From NCBI GenBank assembly GCA_034769895.1, contig CM068367.1, positions 84,993,654 through 85,057,653 on the forward strand: a stretch of 64,000 nt of DNA, written 5' to 3'. The DNA is from Magicicada septendecula (taxonomy: Eukaryota > Arthropoda > Insecta > Hemiptera > Cicadidae). Made by a program: the position numbers and the translations under genes. Positions 45,895 through 56,121 of the stretch are shown piece after piece (position 1 is the first letter of the stretch; each line of letters starts with the position of its first letter). The notes beneath the pieces were generated by a model, which was not told the origin of the DNA, searched no databases, and saw nothing but the letters and a program-made list of their open reading frames with translations.

Positions 45895-47762
45895 ACTTCC
45901 ATATTCCTTAAGGAATGGAAGTATGGTGATGGCAAAAAAAATCGTGTTCGAGATTATTGCAGATTCTGATTCTACTGCACTCAAAACATGAAAAAAAGTC
46001 GTTTTCCGAAAAGTGTCTGTGTGTGTGTCTGTCTGTCTGTCTGTCTGTCTGTAGATTTTTTTTCTATGGCAAACGATAACTGCCGCAAATTCAAACAGAA
46101 TCAAATAATTTTTTGCATACAGCCCTGATTTGTAGAGTACTCACGACCTATTGTTTTTGGTGAAGATCGGTTAAGGGAAAGGGGTAGTTTACCTGTAACG
46201 TTTTTTTTTATCAAGGGAAATTTTTTTTTTTTGCAAACGATAGCCGCAAATTCAAACAGAATCAAATAATGTTTCGCATACAGCCCTGAATTGTAGAGTT
46301 CTCAAGACCTATTGTTTTTGGTGAAGATCGGTTAAGGGAAAGGGGTAGTTTACCTGTAACGTTTTATGTTTTAACAAGGGTATTTCCTATGGCAAACGAT
46401 AACAGCCGCAAATTCAAACAGAATCAAATGATTATTTGCATACAGCCCTAAATTGTAGAGTTCTCAAGACCTATTGTTTTTGGTGAAGATCGGTTAAGGA
46501 AAAGGGGTAGTTTACCTACAACGTTTTTTTAACAAGGGTATTTTCTATGGCAAACGATAAAAGCCGCAAATTCAAACAGAATCAAACAATTTTCTGCATA
46601 CAGCCCTGATTTGTAGAGTACTCAAGACCTATTGTTTTTGGTGAAGATCGGTTGAGGGGAAGGGGTAGTTTACCTGCAACGTTTTTTATCAAGCGTATTT
46701 TCTATGGCAAACGATAACAGCCGCAAATTCAAACAGAATCAAATAATTTTTTGCATACGTCAGTGAATTGTAGAGGACTCAAGGCCTTTAGATTTTGGTG
46801 AAGATCGGTTAAGGGGAAGGGGTAGTTTACCTGCAACCTTTTACGTTTTAACAAGAGTAAAGTACTTGAAAATTTATTTAAACTTTTGTAACAATGGTAA
46901 TTGTTGAAAATAAAATAATTTTTTTGCCAGGTAACAAAAATAAAGTCATTTTGATTATAAAATATAAATATTTACAACAAGAAAAGAATTTTCAGTTTTC
47001 AAAATTTAAATATATTTTTATAAAACAATGGGTTCTTCATTGAGGTGGGGACCATGTCACTCACTCCATCTCAAGCCTCTCCCATTTTGCAGAAAAAGAG
47101 GAACCTGTCAAGGCTGATACTTTGACGACAGTGACAGGGCTTTCCACCAAATTCAGCAGAGTGACAGGTAGGCCCAACTCTGATTGGCTCCTCAGATTTC
47201 CCCAGCGTTAGTAGGTTCTATGAAAATATTTTATTTCAAAAATGATTTTAAATATAAATCTTAGATATGTTTTATAAATCTCATGTTTTATGTTTTAACA
47301 TGGGTAATTTTTTATATGACGAACCATAACTGCCGTAAATTCAAACAGAATCAAATAATTTTTTACATATGTGCCTGAGCTATAGAGAACTCAATGTCTG
47401 TTGATTTTGGTGAAGATCGGTTACGGGGAAAGGGCAGTTTACCTGAAACATTTTTTGTTGTAACATGAGTAAAGTACTTAATTTTGATAAAGTATCCTGA
47501 TAAGATCTTAATAATCCACTGTAGAAACGTAGATGAAATATCTATAAATGAAGAGGCTAGTTGAACGGGCTGGGGGTAATTTTCTATAAATCAAAATTAT
47601 AGTTGAAGGGGGAGGGGATAATTTTTTTTTATATGTGTACTACGTTATTGGCAACAAAGAAGTATTTTTTTATTAAAATTCCTTCCCTGGCTGTTTGGCT
47701 GAAAATGATTTTAAATATAAATCTTAGAATATGGAAGTCATGTATGGTTCTCCATACCGATA
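45895..47762 (-). mobile_element. Copy R1 of the hairpin-ended element
   Basis: 1868 bp with both ends, (CTGT)n at 46018-46052, about six minisatellite units, and the long-subtype segment (46950-47345) shared with L1. It preserves the uninterrupted version of the site where X entered L1. Confidence 0.8.
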
Positions 47763-48190
47763 TTTTTTTTTGTTGAACAGTACATGTAACAAGCAAAATG
47801 TACTAAAATTAATCTCTTATTTTAAAAAATTAATTTTGTAAAAAAATTTCAAACTAGTGCATTATCTTCAAATATATCTGTTAAGGTATGGTAGAAATTT
47901 CAGATACATAGCTTCAATAGATCATTAATTAATGGTACCTAACTAAACCCCTGTTCGCCCATTTAAAATATATTTGACGAAAAAAGTGCGGATCACCCCG
48001 TAAGAGTACATTAATTCCATATAAAGACAGATGTTACTTTTATGATTTGAAAATCACTTCGCAAATTCATATGTTTCAGTATCATCACATATGAATACAT
48101 GATGGTGTTGAGTTCTACAAGCATATTAACAAAGGGCGGGTCTTCATCTTGACAACACTGCCTACAAAAGCCTTATAGATAGCCGAAGTA
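47763..48190. promoter_or_regulatory. Upstream region of the ANKIB1-like gene
   Basis: Non-repetitive DNA directly before the start codon. A GC-richer patch (aaagggcgggtcttcatc, about 48133) contains a GC-box-like GGGCGG. The transcription start is not resolved. Confidence 0.35.
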
Positions 48191-48256
48191 ATGGGTAGCG
48201 CTTCATCTAAATTTAAAAAATATTTACAACATGGCGATGAATTTGCAGCAATGCAG
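48191..48256 (+). CDS. ANKIB1: ANKIB1-like RBR ubiquitin ligase, coding exon 1
   Basis: Twenty-two codons (MGSASSKFKKYLQHGDEFAA and two more), phase 0, followed by a gtaaat donor at 48257. The start matches animal ANKIB1 proteins, which begin MGN-x-x-x-KF and continue with a GDE motif. The second-residue glycine suggests possible N-myristoylation. ANKIB1 carries N-terminal ankyrin repeats and a RING-IBR-RING ligase module; only the N-terminus is in the window. A minimal in-frame exon, too short to be seen as an open frame. Confidence 0.88.
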
Positions 48257-48362
48257 GTAAATAGAGTATGCGTTGTTAACTAGATTTATACGTTATTTAC
48301 ACTGTATGGATGGATGCCCGGGGCGACTAAACATCAGCGATATAACAAATTTATTTCTGTAG

Positions 48363-48484
48363 GTTTATCAAGGATCTCCGGAACTTCGGAAGAACCTAGA
48401 TCCTAATTTGAGCTACGGAGACAGCCATCACCACAATACAGCCCTGCATTATGCTGCAAAACATGGAATGAAACACTTATTGAG
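48363..48484 (+). CDS. ANKIB1: ANKIB1-like RBR ubiquitin ligase, coding exon 2
   Basis: 122 bp between a tttctgtag acceptor (48361-48362) and a gtgaat donor (48485). It encodes VYQGSPELRKNLDPNLSYGD and then HHHNTALHYAAKHGMKHLL. The second part is the start of the first ankyrin repeat, and LDP-N-SYG followed by HNT-LHYAA-HGM is the diagnostic text of ANKIB1. Exon 1 joins in phase 0; this exon ends in phase 2 (AG). The intron after it runs at least 15.5 kb to the window edge and contains elements C and B, both in the same orientation as the gene. Confidence 0.92.
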
Positions 48485-48714
48485 GTGAATAAAGAAAGTT
48501 TTAACCCACCATAGAGCGAGTGCATTAAGTTTAGTGTGTATGGAATAAGTATATCATAGCAAAAATAAATATTGTAAATTGAATAGTGAGAGTATTACCA
48601 CGAAGAATTACAAAAGTGTGTGTACTGAAAATAATTTTTCCTGTGGTGGAATTTAAGAGCATTTGCTATTTTTCATATCCTGTACACCTATTCTAACTAT
48701 TGTGTCAGAGTCGT

Positions 48715-48890
48715 ATTATTAGTTATCAAATTATAATTACTTCTGCAAGTCATTGATATTTTTTAATTGTCCTGACATACATTTCACTGTACTTCAGTTA
48801 CCAGTGACATTATCAGTGAAACATACACATGACAATTAAAAAATAATATCAACGACTTGCAGAAGTAATTATAATTTGATAATTAATAAT
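48715..48890. repeat. 75-bp imperfect inverted repeat
   Basis: Arms 48715-48789 and about 48814-48890 pair with a few mismatches and small gaps around a 24-bp loop; each contains tatcaaattataattacttc or its complement. Likely a small foldback/MITE in ANKIB1 intron 2. Confidence 0.75.
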
Positions 48891-48924
48891 ATATTTAAAT
48901 GATAAACACAATTAAGTCTAATTT

Positions 48925-50013
48925 TTACTAAACTTGTATTGCAACCACTTACACGCAATTATACTTTCCATAAGTGCTTTCATCATATACTTACCATATA
49001 TGTTGGTAGCAGTCTGATACTTAGTTACTAGGCAGCAAGGAAGTTGGGCTAGCCATAAGTACGGATAAAACGAAAATGCTTATCCAAACAAGAAGGGACC
49101 AGGTTCATAACAACATTGAGATAGAGGAGGACACAATTGAAGTGGTGGACAATTTCACGTATCTCGGAGTGAATCTAGCAAAGACTGGATCAGAGGAGCC
49201 GGAGATCCAAAGACGGACCACCATGGCTAACAAGGCATACTTCACATTGCTGCCATCATTTAGGTCTGGGGATGTGCACAGGGAAACAAAAATGAAAATA
49301 TATAGGACTGTCATCAGACCGGTGCTATGCTACGGATGTGAGGCATGGACAATCGCACAGAAAACAGTTGACATGGTAGACACCTTTGAAAGGAAAATCC
49401 TCAGACGCATTATAGGCCCAATACAAGAAAATGTGTCATGGAGACTGAGATACAACAACGAACTGTATCAAATATATAAAGAGATACCAGTCTCAAAATT
49501 TATAAGAATACAAAGATTGCGTTGGGCCGGACATGTTATGAGAATGGAGGATGGCAGGAACCCCATTGCTGGGTACATGGGAGGGAACGAGACATAGAGG
49601 TAGACCGAGGAAGAGGTGGGAAGATGGCATTGCAGAGGACGTGAGAGACATGGGGATACGAAACTGTAGGAGGGTTGCAGTGGATAGAGTGGATTGGAGG
49701 CGGAGATTGGTGGAGGCCAGGGCCCGACTTGGGCTGTAGCGCCATAGGAGGAGGAGGAGGCAGCAATTGAAAAGTACTAGGTCAAGGGGTGGTGACTCAG
49801 CTGATTGTTTGATGGCTAGGGCATAACGAGGGTGTTTACCTGCTATGTTTGTGTATGTCATGTTGATGCTTCTGGGTTGTAGATAAGATATATTAAAGGG
49901 GTGAATGTTTCTAGATAAGTTGTATTCCATGTGAAGATGAGCCGAGAGGGTTGAAAACACTTATGGAAAGTATAATTGCGTGTTAGTGGTCGGAATACAA
50001 GTTTAGTAAAAAT
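48925..50013. repeat. Inverted repeat pair flanking a LINE fragment
   Basis: 48925-48981 (tttactaaacttgtattgc to ccataagtgctttcat) is complementary to about 49955-50013. Between the arms lies a LINE 3' fragment. This may be one composite mobile unit or two copies of the same repeat in opposite orientation. The motif gaaagcacttatggaaagta recalls Penelope-like element ends. Confidence 0.55.
49030..49745 (+). pseudogene. Third LINE reverse-transcriptase 3' fragment
   Basis: The frame 49076-49597 shows FTYLGVNLAKTGS, the RPVLCYGCEAWTI segment, FERKILRRIIGP and RLRWAGHVMRMEDGR, all typical of the polymerase C-terminus of RTE/CR1-like arthropod LINEs. The last part (RHRGRPRKRWEDGIAEDVRD) continues in another frame from about 49590, so a frameshift separates them. 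No upstream catalytic region is present. Confidence 0.8.
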
Positions 50014-50404
50014 AATATATATTTATTTATTTATATATAATGATTATGCTGCATTATCATAGGGACATTGCTGCATCCTGTTGGAGTAATATACCCTCTA
50101 CCAGAACTCATATTTGATTTGCAATAACCATTTAATTTAGTATTTAAAAAGTGAATATAGTCTTAAAAGAAAATAAAAGGCTGAGATTAATTTGTAACTA
50201 TCCATTTATGGATACACTGTTGATAAGTTGCTTATATATAAATGAAATCTATAATCTAAATGTGAATATTTGTTATGCTGTTCTTTTTTTATTTAATACT
50301 CCACCAATATTCACCAGACCTTTTCGTTTCTACACTTTCAATCACATTTGTATAACCACCTGAATCAAAAAACACACAATATATATTTAGATTATTATTC
50401 ATAT
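50014..50404. other. Intronic AT-rich sequence before element C
   Basis: ANKIB1 intron 2; no feature recognised. It ends with atat (50401-50404), the expected 5' half of element C's target duplication; the other half is outside the window. Confidence 0.5.
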
Positions 50405-53400
50405 TGTAGCATGACAGATAATCCACTAAGTAATAATTCCATTATGATCATAAATAAATTTAAATTACATTAACTCAAAAGAAAATTCAAAGGAAAATAA
50501 TTAAATATCAAAGGAAAATAATTAAATATCAAAGAAAAATACCACCATAAAGGAAAAAGTAAAATTAAATCATAAAAACGCAACAATAAAGTATCAAGAA
50601 AATTAAATCCGAAGAAACTAAAATAAAATCAGGATAATACCCAGGTAGGATAGGAGCAGGTGATAAAGAAGATACCCCGAACCAACCAACGGACAAAATA
50701 AAACCAAATTACCTTGGAAAACCCAAGAAGGAAGAAGTGAAGAAAAGAAGATGTAGGATGGGAGAACTATGAGGAATACCCATGATAAACCTATTACTAA
50801 CAATAACAAACCCCGAACCAAATTTTAATGTCACCCAAAGAAAGTATAACACCCCAAAACCTCATAGAAATGTAAAATAATTATAAACAAAAGTGTTTAG
50901 TAGTGTAAATAGAAGTGCATCGACTAAAGTTATTATATAATAAAAAAACAAATCTTCACAGTCCATTATGACTAAAGGTTTGGTCTTAGAATATTGTAAA
51001 ATTCAAATATACATCAGACTCAACAGTGTAAGTGAACCATTGCAAGTGATTTAAATATAATAAACTTCAAGTAAAGGTGTAACTGTTACTTTAACTATGT
51101 ACTATTAAATAACTTTAATATTTTATATAAATACAGAGATGACATGTCATGAAATATTATTATGAAAATATTTATAATGTTTCATAGAAGAGGCCACTTT
51201 TTATCAAAAAACATTCTTTGAAACGTAAATGATAAAGAGAGCAGGTGGGGAATAATTACTGTGACAGGGGATTAAAATATAATACACAATATAAACAGAA
51301 AGGACTGCAATCAATTTAAGTTTAACAAAAAATAAAAATTAAATGGCTAATTATGTTTGTATTTAAAGCCTATGAACTCCACATTTCAAGGTGGTATATA
51401 GAATAAGGATTATGATTAAGATAAGAATGTTTATTAATATAACAGTGTTCATACAGCATAAAATGTCTCTGTATGTATACTATACTAGTTTATAAAATGT
51501 TTGTTATGTATTTTTAAAAATAGTTAAAACTAAAATGTCTAACTTTAAAGACTAGTTAATTAATTTTCAATATTGTTTTTGTATTATGAGCATGAATACA
51601 ATGCAACATGTACCAATAGTTATATAAGGAGATTTTATTTAATATTATGTTAACTTAGTCAGAAGGGGTATAGAAGTAACATTATTCAAAAAACAGTATA
51701 TGTAAAACAATAAAATCTAGGCCAAATAGGAAATTCCAAATAACATTATAATTGAGTAAGGAAGTTAAATAAACCAAGTAAACTAATGAGAATTATATAA
51801 GGTGAATCAATCACCAACTACTATAACTGAAACTATACTTTAAAAGAATAATATAAAAAGATGTATAAAATTATTAAAAAATTTGCAAAATGTAATACCT
51901 AACAATTTCAGAGGAGGAATAGTAAATTCATGAATTATAACTAAAAGAATGATCAATTGATAAATTTGTAAGAAATTAAAGGAAAGATAAAGATTTATAT
52001 CAATCTGAAATTTATTATAATCATATTTATAACACCTAAGATGGCTAAAATTTTGGACAAGAACAGGAAGCAGATATTGAGCCTATATTTCCAAAATGAC
52101 AGAAATATAGCAATTTTGACAAAAAACTCTATAAAGATGGACTATTGTATGTCAAATTAAGCAGAAGGAGTTAAAGAAACCAATTATGTAATTACTAGTT
52201 CACGAAAGTAATCAATAACCAAAATATATTCTGAATATAATGTACTTTAAATCACATGCATAGGAAGTGATTTATATTTGAACAATACTTTTCTAATATT
52301 AACTTGGCAAGATATTTCAGGAGACGAAGGAAGTAAAACAGTTCTTAATTAACATTCGAAGTGAACGGTTGATTTAAGATCGCACTAAGAACCCGTATAG
52401 CGAATACGTTAATGGCGTATAACGGATGAGCCTATCTTACATTAAAACAGTCGAGAGTTACGGAAAAATCGTACTTAAACCTAACTTCAGTGAATATCAC
52501 AACCACAAACGGTGAAAACAATTAAAACTGAACGGAATACCAGTGAAATAAAATAATAAAACTATAAAACAAGAAAAATAACTTAACCAAACGAACATCA
52601 CATTTTTCGGCATACACGCAACAGAAGTGAACACACATAATACAAACATTTAATCAGCGAACATGGAACACTTAACCAGGACACCTCCAACAACACAGTA
52701 ACCATTATCCAATATCGCAGAAACAAGGAAGCAGTTGAGAAGGCAGCTTTATTAGCAGAAAATTCGGCGTCATCATTCCAGTTTTACTGCAAATAAGAAG
52801 TGTCGGCCATTTTGAAAAATCCCATCATGCAACACCACCTCCACTGAGTGAATTCGGCGTTCGCTGTTGGTGAAACGATTCAACTTTATAAACATTATAT
52901 AACATTAGTTCATTTTGTAATTATTAATTATTAAGATATATTTGTGAATGTTATACTTTCTATACTTGCCCCTTCTCTGACTATTATAATTATAACCGTT
53001 CAAAGAACCAGTTGAAATATTTCTATATAATAACCTTTATTAACAATCGATTACCCCTGTGCAAGAGTCGAGTGTTCTATATGTGATAATCGATTTTAAA
53101 TCGATATTATTAAATTTGTCAATAAACTATATTAATTCTACGCTTTGATTTAATTTTTATTTTATAATTTTTATAAATAAAGAGTTAATTCACAACAGGA
53201 TCAAGGAAAAAGGCGACATTACTCAAGTGGGAGTAATATACTTGAGAAAGAAGAAAGATAGCCGATCGATTAGTGAAATGAGACAATCCTATTAACAATA
53301 AATTTATTTACAGTGAAAAAGAAGCGAATTTATTGACATTATTAATACAGATTAAAACAAAATTTTCACACGACACTATTACAAGGATTATTATTTAAAT

Positions 53401-53560
53401 TATTGAACATAAAAACAGACATTAAAATTTTTGTTTGAAAAAATAAATAAATAAAATTATTTTGTTTTGTTTTGTACACAAACGAAACATTTTTATTTGT
53501 ACTTGTTACAAATTGGCGCTCACAACAGTGGGGCTTAACGTTGAACAACGTATTGTTACA
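50405..53560 (+). repeat. 5' LTR of element C (about 3.1 kb)
   Basis: Starts TGTAGCATGACAGATAATCC, repeated at 63447. Over the 554 bases available from the 3' copy about eight differences are visible. The end is either 53510 or 53560, because GTTACA-AAT-TGGCGC occurs twice. The LTR is A-rich and without genes; 50618-50821 (minus) is a compositional frame repeated in the 3' LTR. Confidence 0.8.
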
Positions 53561-53581
53561 AATTGGCGCCCAACGTGGGGC
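53514..53581 (+). repeat. Duplicated primer-binding sites of element C
   Basis: TGGCGCCCAACGTGGGGC at 53564-53581 is a perfect tRNA-Lys1,2-type site. Fifty bases upstream, 53514-53534 is a diverged copy (TGGCGCTCACAACAGTGGGGC). Both are preceded by GTTACAAAT. Confidence 0.85.
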
Positions 53582-53668
53582 TTTAATTAGCGATTGAAGG
53601 ACTACAGTAACTTGCCCAATTACTAGTTCAAGCTTGGCAGCGGTTATACAGTTAAAGAAGGAAACAAC

Positions 53669-54499
53669 ATGCAACATCGTGCGACTTCTAAGAAAAGGGC
53701 GGCAGAGGCCGAAAAGGAAATCGATATGGGAGACAAGGAGGCAACACCCGCGGAAGATATAGAAGTGTTAGTACCCCCGGTGGAACATAAACAACCCGCA
53801 CCACCAGAGGAACAACCAGAAATGCCAACGCAAACAGGGGAGGTCAAGTTCCAGGAGACCCTAATGAAAATGATAATGGAAATAAATAAGAATATAGAAT
53901 CCACGAAAGAAGGATTAAGGAAGGACACTGAAGAAAACAGTAAGAAGATAGAGAAGAAAATGGATTCTACAAACGAAGAGTCGAATAAGAAAATGGAAGG
54001 AGTAAATAAAAACATAGAATCCAAGATGGAGGAGAACGGAAAGAAATTAGAGGAATTGAAGGAAGATAACCAATCTACAAAGGAAGAATTGGGTCAAAAG
54101 ATTGAAAACACCGATAAGCGAATTGAGGAAACCAGTAAGAAGATGGAAGAAAACAGTAAGAAGATGGAAGAAGAAATGGGAAAAAGGATAGGAGAATTGA
54201 AGGAAGACAACCAGTTGTTAAAGGAAGAATTCAAAACAACCAAGGAAGAATTGGGTAATAAAATTGAGGATACAAATAAGAGGATTGAAGAAAATAACAA
54301 GAAAATGGAAGAGAAGATGGGGGAGAAGTTGGAAGAATTGAGAGAGGATAACCAGCTACTTAGAGAAGAATTAAGGGAAGTCAACCAGGAGAACATGAAC
54401 AAGGTAGACGAGAGAATAGAGTTGGCAAAGGAAGAGTTGATTAGGAAAATCAACGACAATAAGAGATCTATAAATAAAAAATTGGAACAAGAGCAATAA
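53669..54499 (+). CDS. N-terminal coiled-coil part of element C Gag
   Basis: 276 residues, first ATG after the primer-binding site (MQHRATSKKRAAEAEKE). Residues 1-55 are a basic then proline-rich leader. Residues about 60-275 are an uninterrupted lysine/glutamate coiled coil with a repeat of roughly 35-45 residues (KKMEENSKKMEE, LKEDNQLLKEE, TKEELGNKIEDTNKRIEEN). The frame ends in a cluster of TAA codons. The coiled-coil text continues without a break in the -1 frame, so this and the next entry were one protein. No slippery heptamer of the standard X-XXY-YYZ form was found at the overlap. Confidence 0.7.
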   Translation: MQHRATSKKRAAEAEKEIDMGDKEATPAEDIEVLVPPVEHKQPAPPEEQPEMPTQTGEVKFQETLMKMIMEINKNIESTKEGLRKDTEENSKKIEKKMDSTNEESNKKMEGVNKNIESKMEENGKKLEELKEDNQSTKEELGQKIENTDKRIEETSKKMEENSKKMEEEMGKRIGELKEDNQLLKEEFKTTKEELGNKIEDTNKRIEENNKKMEEKMGEKLEELREDNQLLREELREVNQENMNKVDERIELAKEELIRKINDNKRSINKKLEQEQ

Positions 54500-54504
54500 T
54501 AATA

Positions 54505-56121
54505 AACCAACAAATCAGGGAAGTTGACGAAAGATGTCGCCAAACTGAGAGTGAAGTACAGGAAGTCAGGGAAGTAGTAAATACCGAAATTACCCAGATC
54601 AAAGAACACCATAAGACAAAGTTGGAAGAAAACCGAAAAGAAACGCAGGAGGAAATAAATAAGGTGCGTAACCAAGTCACAGAAAGGTGCGACGGGATAG
54701 AAGCGGTGATGACGAATATCACCGGGCAAGTGCGGCAGAGCCAGGAAGAGATGGAGGTAATCCGAAACCGACCGACTAACTTCACTAATTTCCCCATGAA
54801 TGAGAATAGAGAATGGCTAAACTTTCGCCAATACAAAAGGAAACCCATGGAGTTCTTGGCCCGGATAGAAGAATATATCGCCAAACACAGGGGCAACAGA
54901 TGGGTCAACAACCGGGAGTTGTTAGACGAGTCATTTCGGGAAATGACGGATCATTGGTGGATGGCCAACTGTAGTGATATCGAGGATTGTCAGCAATTCA
55001 AGAACTTATTTAAAGCGAAATACTGGTCTGAGACTACACAAAATTTAATACGTGACAACATCTGTCACGGCCGTTACAAACAACAGGTGGGTAGCTCAAT
55101 GACAGCATACTTCCTCGGCAAAGTATGTATGGCTAAACATTTGGAACCAGCCATACCAGAAGAATGCCTCATAAATAAATTATCATATCACTATGATGAA
55201 GAGGTAATTCGAGCAAGGAGAGGCAGCCAAATCAAGACCATACAGGCCATGACTGAACTTCTCGAAAATTACGAGAACGAGGAGTATTACCGACAAAGCC
55301 GGAGGAGGAATGATCGGCCAGAACCCAGGAACCGTCCGTATACCAACAACGGTACCAACAACAACAACAATGGCTATCAGGGAAACAGTGTCAATCCCCA
55401 AAATAACGCAAACAACTACAATAGTAATAATGATAATAATAACATTTCAGGTAACCAAAATACCAATAGAACAAATTATGGTTACCAAGGTAATAAAAAA
55501 CCATATTACCAAAATTCCAATAATAGTCAGAGAAACCCCCACTATAATAACCCGGAACGTTATTATAATAATAATCGTGGGTATCAACCAAATCTTAACA
55601 ATAGTAATAATAGGTTTTCCCACCCCCGGGTAAACTACATACGAGCTGAAGACGATCGCCAACGAAGAAACTACTATCAGCGGCGTAACAGCTTCCATGA
55701 GGAGGAGGATCGCTGGAGAAGCCGAGAACGGGAGGATCCAAGGTATAATCCGCATAGACGGGGTAACAGTTTAGATGACCCAGAATGGAACACGAACCGA
55801 GATCAACCATCTAACCCTCGTACGGAGCAGCAGGCAACCACTCAAAGTTTACTGACCAACACCCCGGTCAGGCCTAACCGAGATAATAATGCTAATGAGA
55901 ATTGGGTAACTGTCATTGAACATCCTAGTCATTCAATACTGCATAACGAACCGAATAATGACGGAGGACCCCGAATAGCTCAAGTCAACCATGTCAATGC
56001 AGAGTACAGCCAAAAACCAAAAAAGAACCCCAGCCAGAAGAAGGAAAATGATTACTCCAAAGTCAACATAGATAAGTATGGGTCTGATAAAGAAAGGGTC
56101 GAATACCTAATGAGGTGGTGA
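54505..56121 (+). CDS. Capsid-like part of element C Gag
   Basis: The frame is open from about 54505; its first conventional-looking start would be internal, so it probably depends on the upstream frame. The coiled coil continues to about 54770, then comes a capsid-like block (EFLARIEEYIAKH, FREMTDHWWM, FKNLFKAKYWSETTQNLIRD, YFLGKVCMAKHLEP). Its helical pattern is that of retrotransposon Gag capsids. The C-terminal third is asparagine/tyrosine/arginine-rich, with NNGTNNNNNG-type runs, a probable RNA-binding tail that replaces the CCHC knuckle. There is no protease or polymerase downstream. I judge it Gag by fold pattern and position. Confidence 0.7.
   Translation, partial: NQQIREVDERCRQTESEVQEVREVVNTEITQIKEHHKTKLEENRKETQEEINKVRNQVTERCDGIEAVMTNITGQVRQSQEEMEVIRNRPTNFTNFPMNENREWLNFRQYKRKPMEFLARIEEYIAKHRGNRWVNNRELLDESFREMTDHWWMANCSDIEDCQQFKNLFKAKYWSETTQNLIRDNICHGRYKQQVGSSMTAYFLGKVCMAKHLEPAIPEECLINKLSYHYDEEVIRARRGSQIKTIQAMTELLENYENEEYYRQSRRRNDRPEPRNRPYTNNGTNNNNNGYQGNSVNPQNNANNYNSNNDNNNISGNQNTNRTNYGYQGNKKPYYQNSNNSQRNPHYNNPERYYNNNRGYQPNLNNSNNRFSHPRVNYIRAEDDRQRRNYYQRRNSFHEEEDRWRSREREDPRYNPHRRGNSLDDPEWNTNRDQPSNPRTEQQATTQSLLTNTPVRPNRDNNANENWVTVIEHPSHSILHNEPNNDGGPRIAQVNHVNAEYSQKPKKNPSQKKENDYSKVNIDKYGSDKERVEYLMRW

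Larger units (their letters stand above)
35923..47762. repeat. 11.8-kb inverted array of hairpin-ended minisatellite elements
   Basis: Five copies of one non-autonomous element family. L1 (plus) runs from 35923 to 45861 and is interrupted by X (plus, 36322-38170) and by a dimer A1-A2 (minus, 40019-45760). R1 (minus) occupies 45895-47762. L1 and R1 are tail to tail with a 33-bp spacer. Each copy starts TATCGGTATGGAGAACC, where TATGG/CCATA form a small hairpin. Each ends in a longer hairpin (ACTTCCATATTCCTTAAGG and its complement) preceded by an (ACAG)n microsatellite. Inside are ~160-bp tandem repeats. No transposase is present. The open frames in the array are repeat artefacts. Confidence 0.85.

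Noticed and set aside
36570..46900. The ~160-bp tandem repeats as a CRISPR array or centromeric satellite
   Set aside because: Units are contiguous with no unique spacers, occur in blocks confined between element termini, and in both orientations; they are internal minisatellites of mobile elements.
53669..54499. Coiled-coil protein as a host cytoskeletal or tropomyosin-like gene
   Set aside because: It begins just after a perfect primer-binding site, has no introns, and its coiled coil continues into a capsid-like domain in the next frame; it is element C gag.
54470..54520. Programmed -1 frameshift between the two gag frames of element C
   Set aside because: The overlap has A-runs but no heptamer in the correct X-XXY-YYZ phase, and a TAA cluster follows; a simple indel explains the break.
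53665..54911. Minus-strand frames (53644-54024, 54094-54729, 54468-54911)
   Set aside because: Antisense shadows of the low-complexity gag gene of element C.
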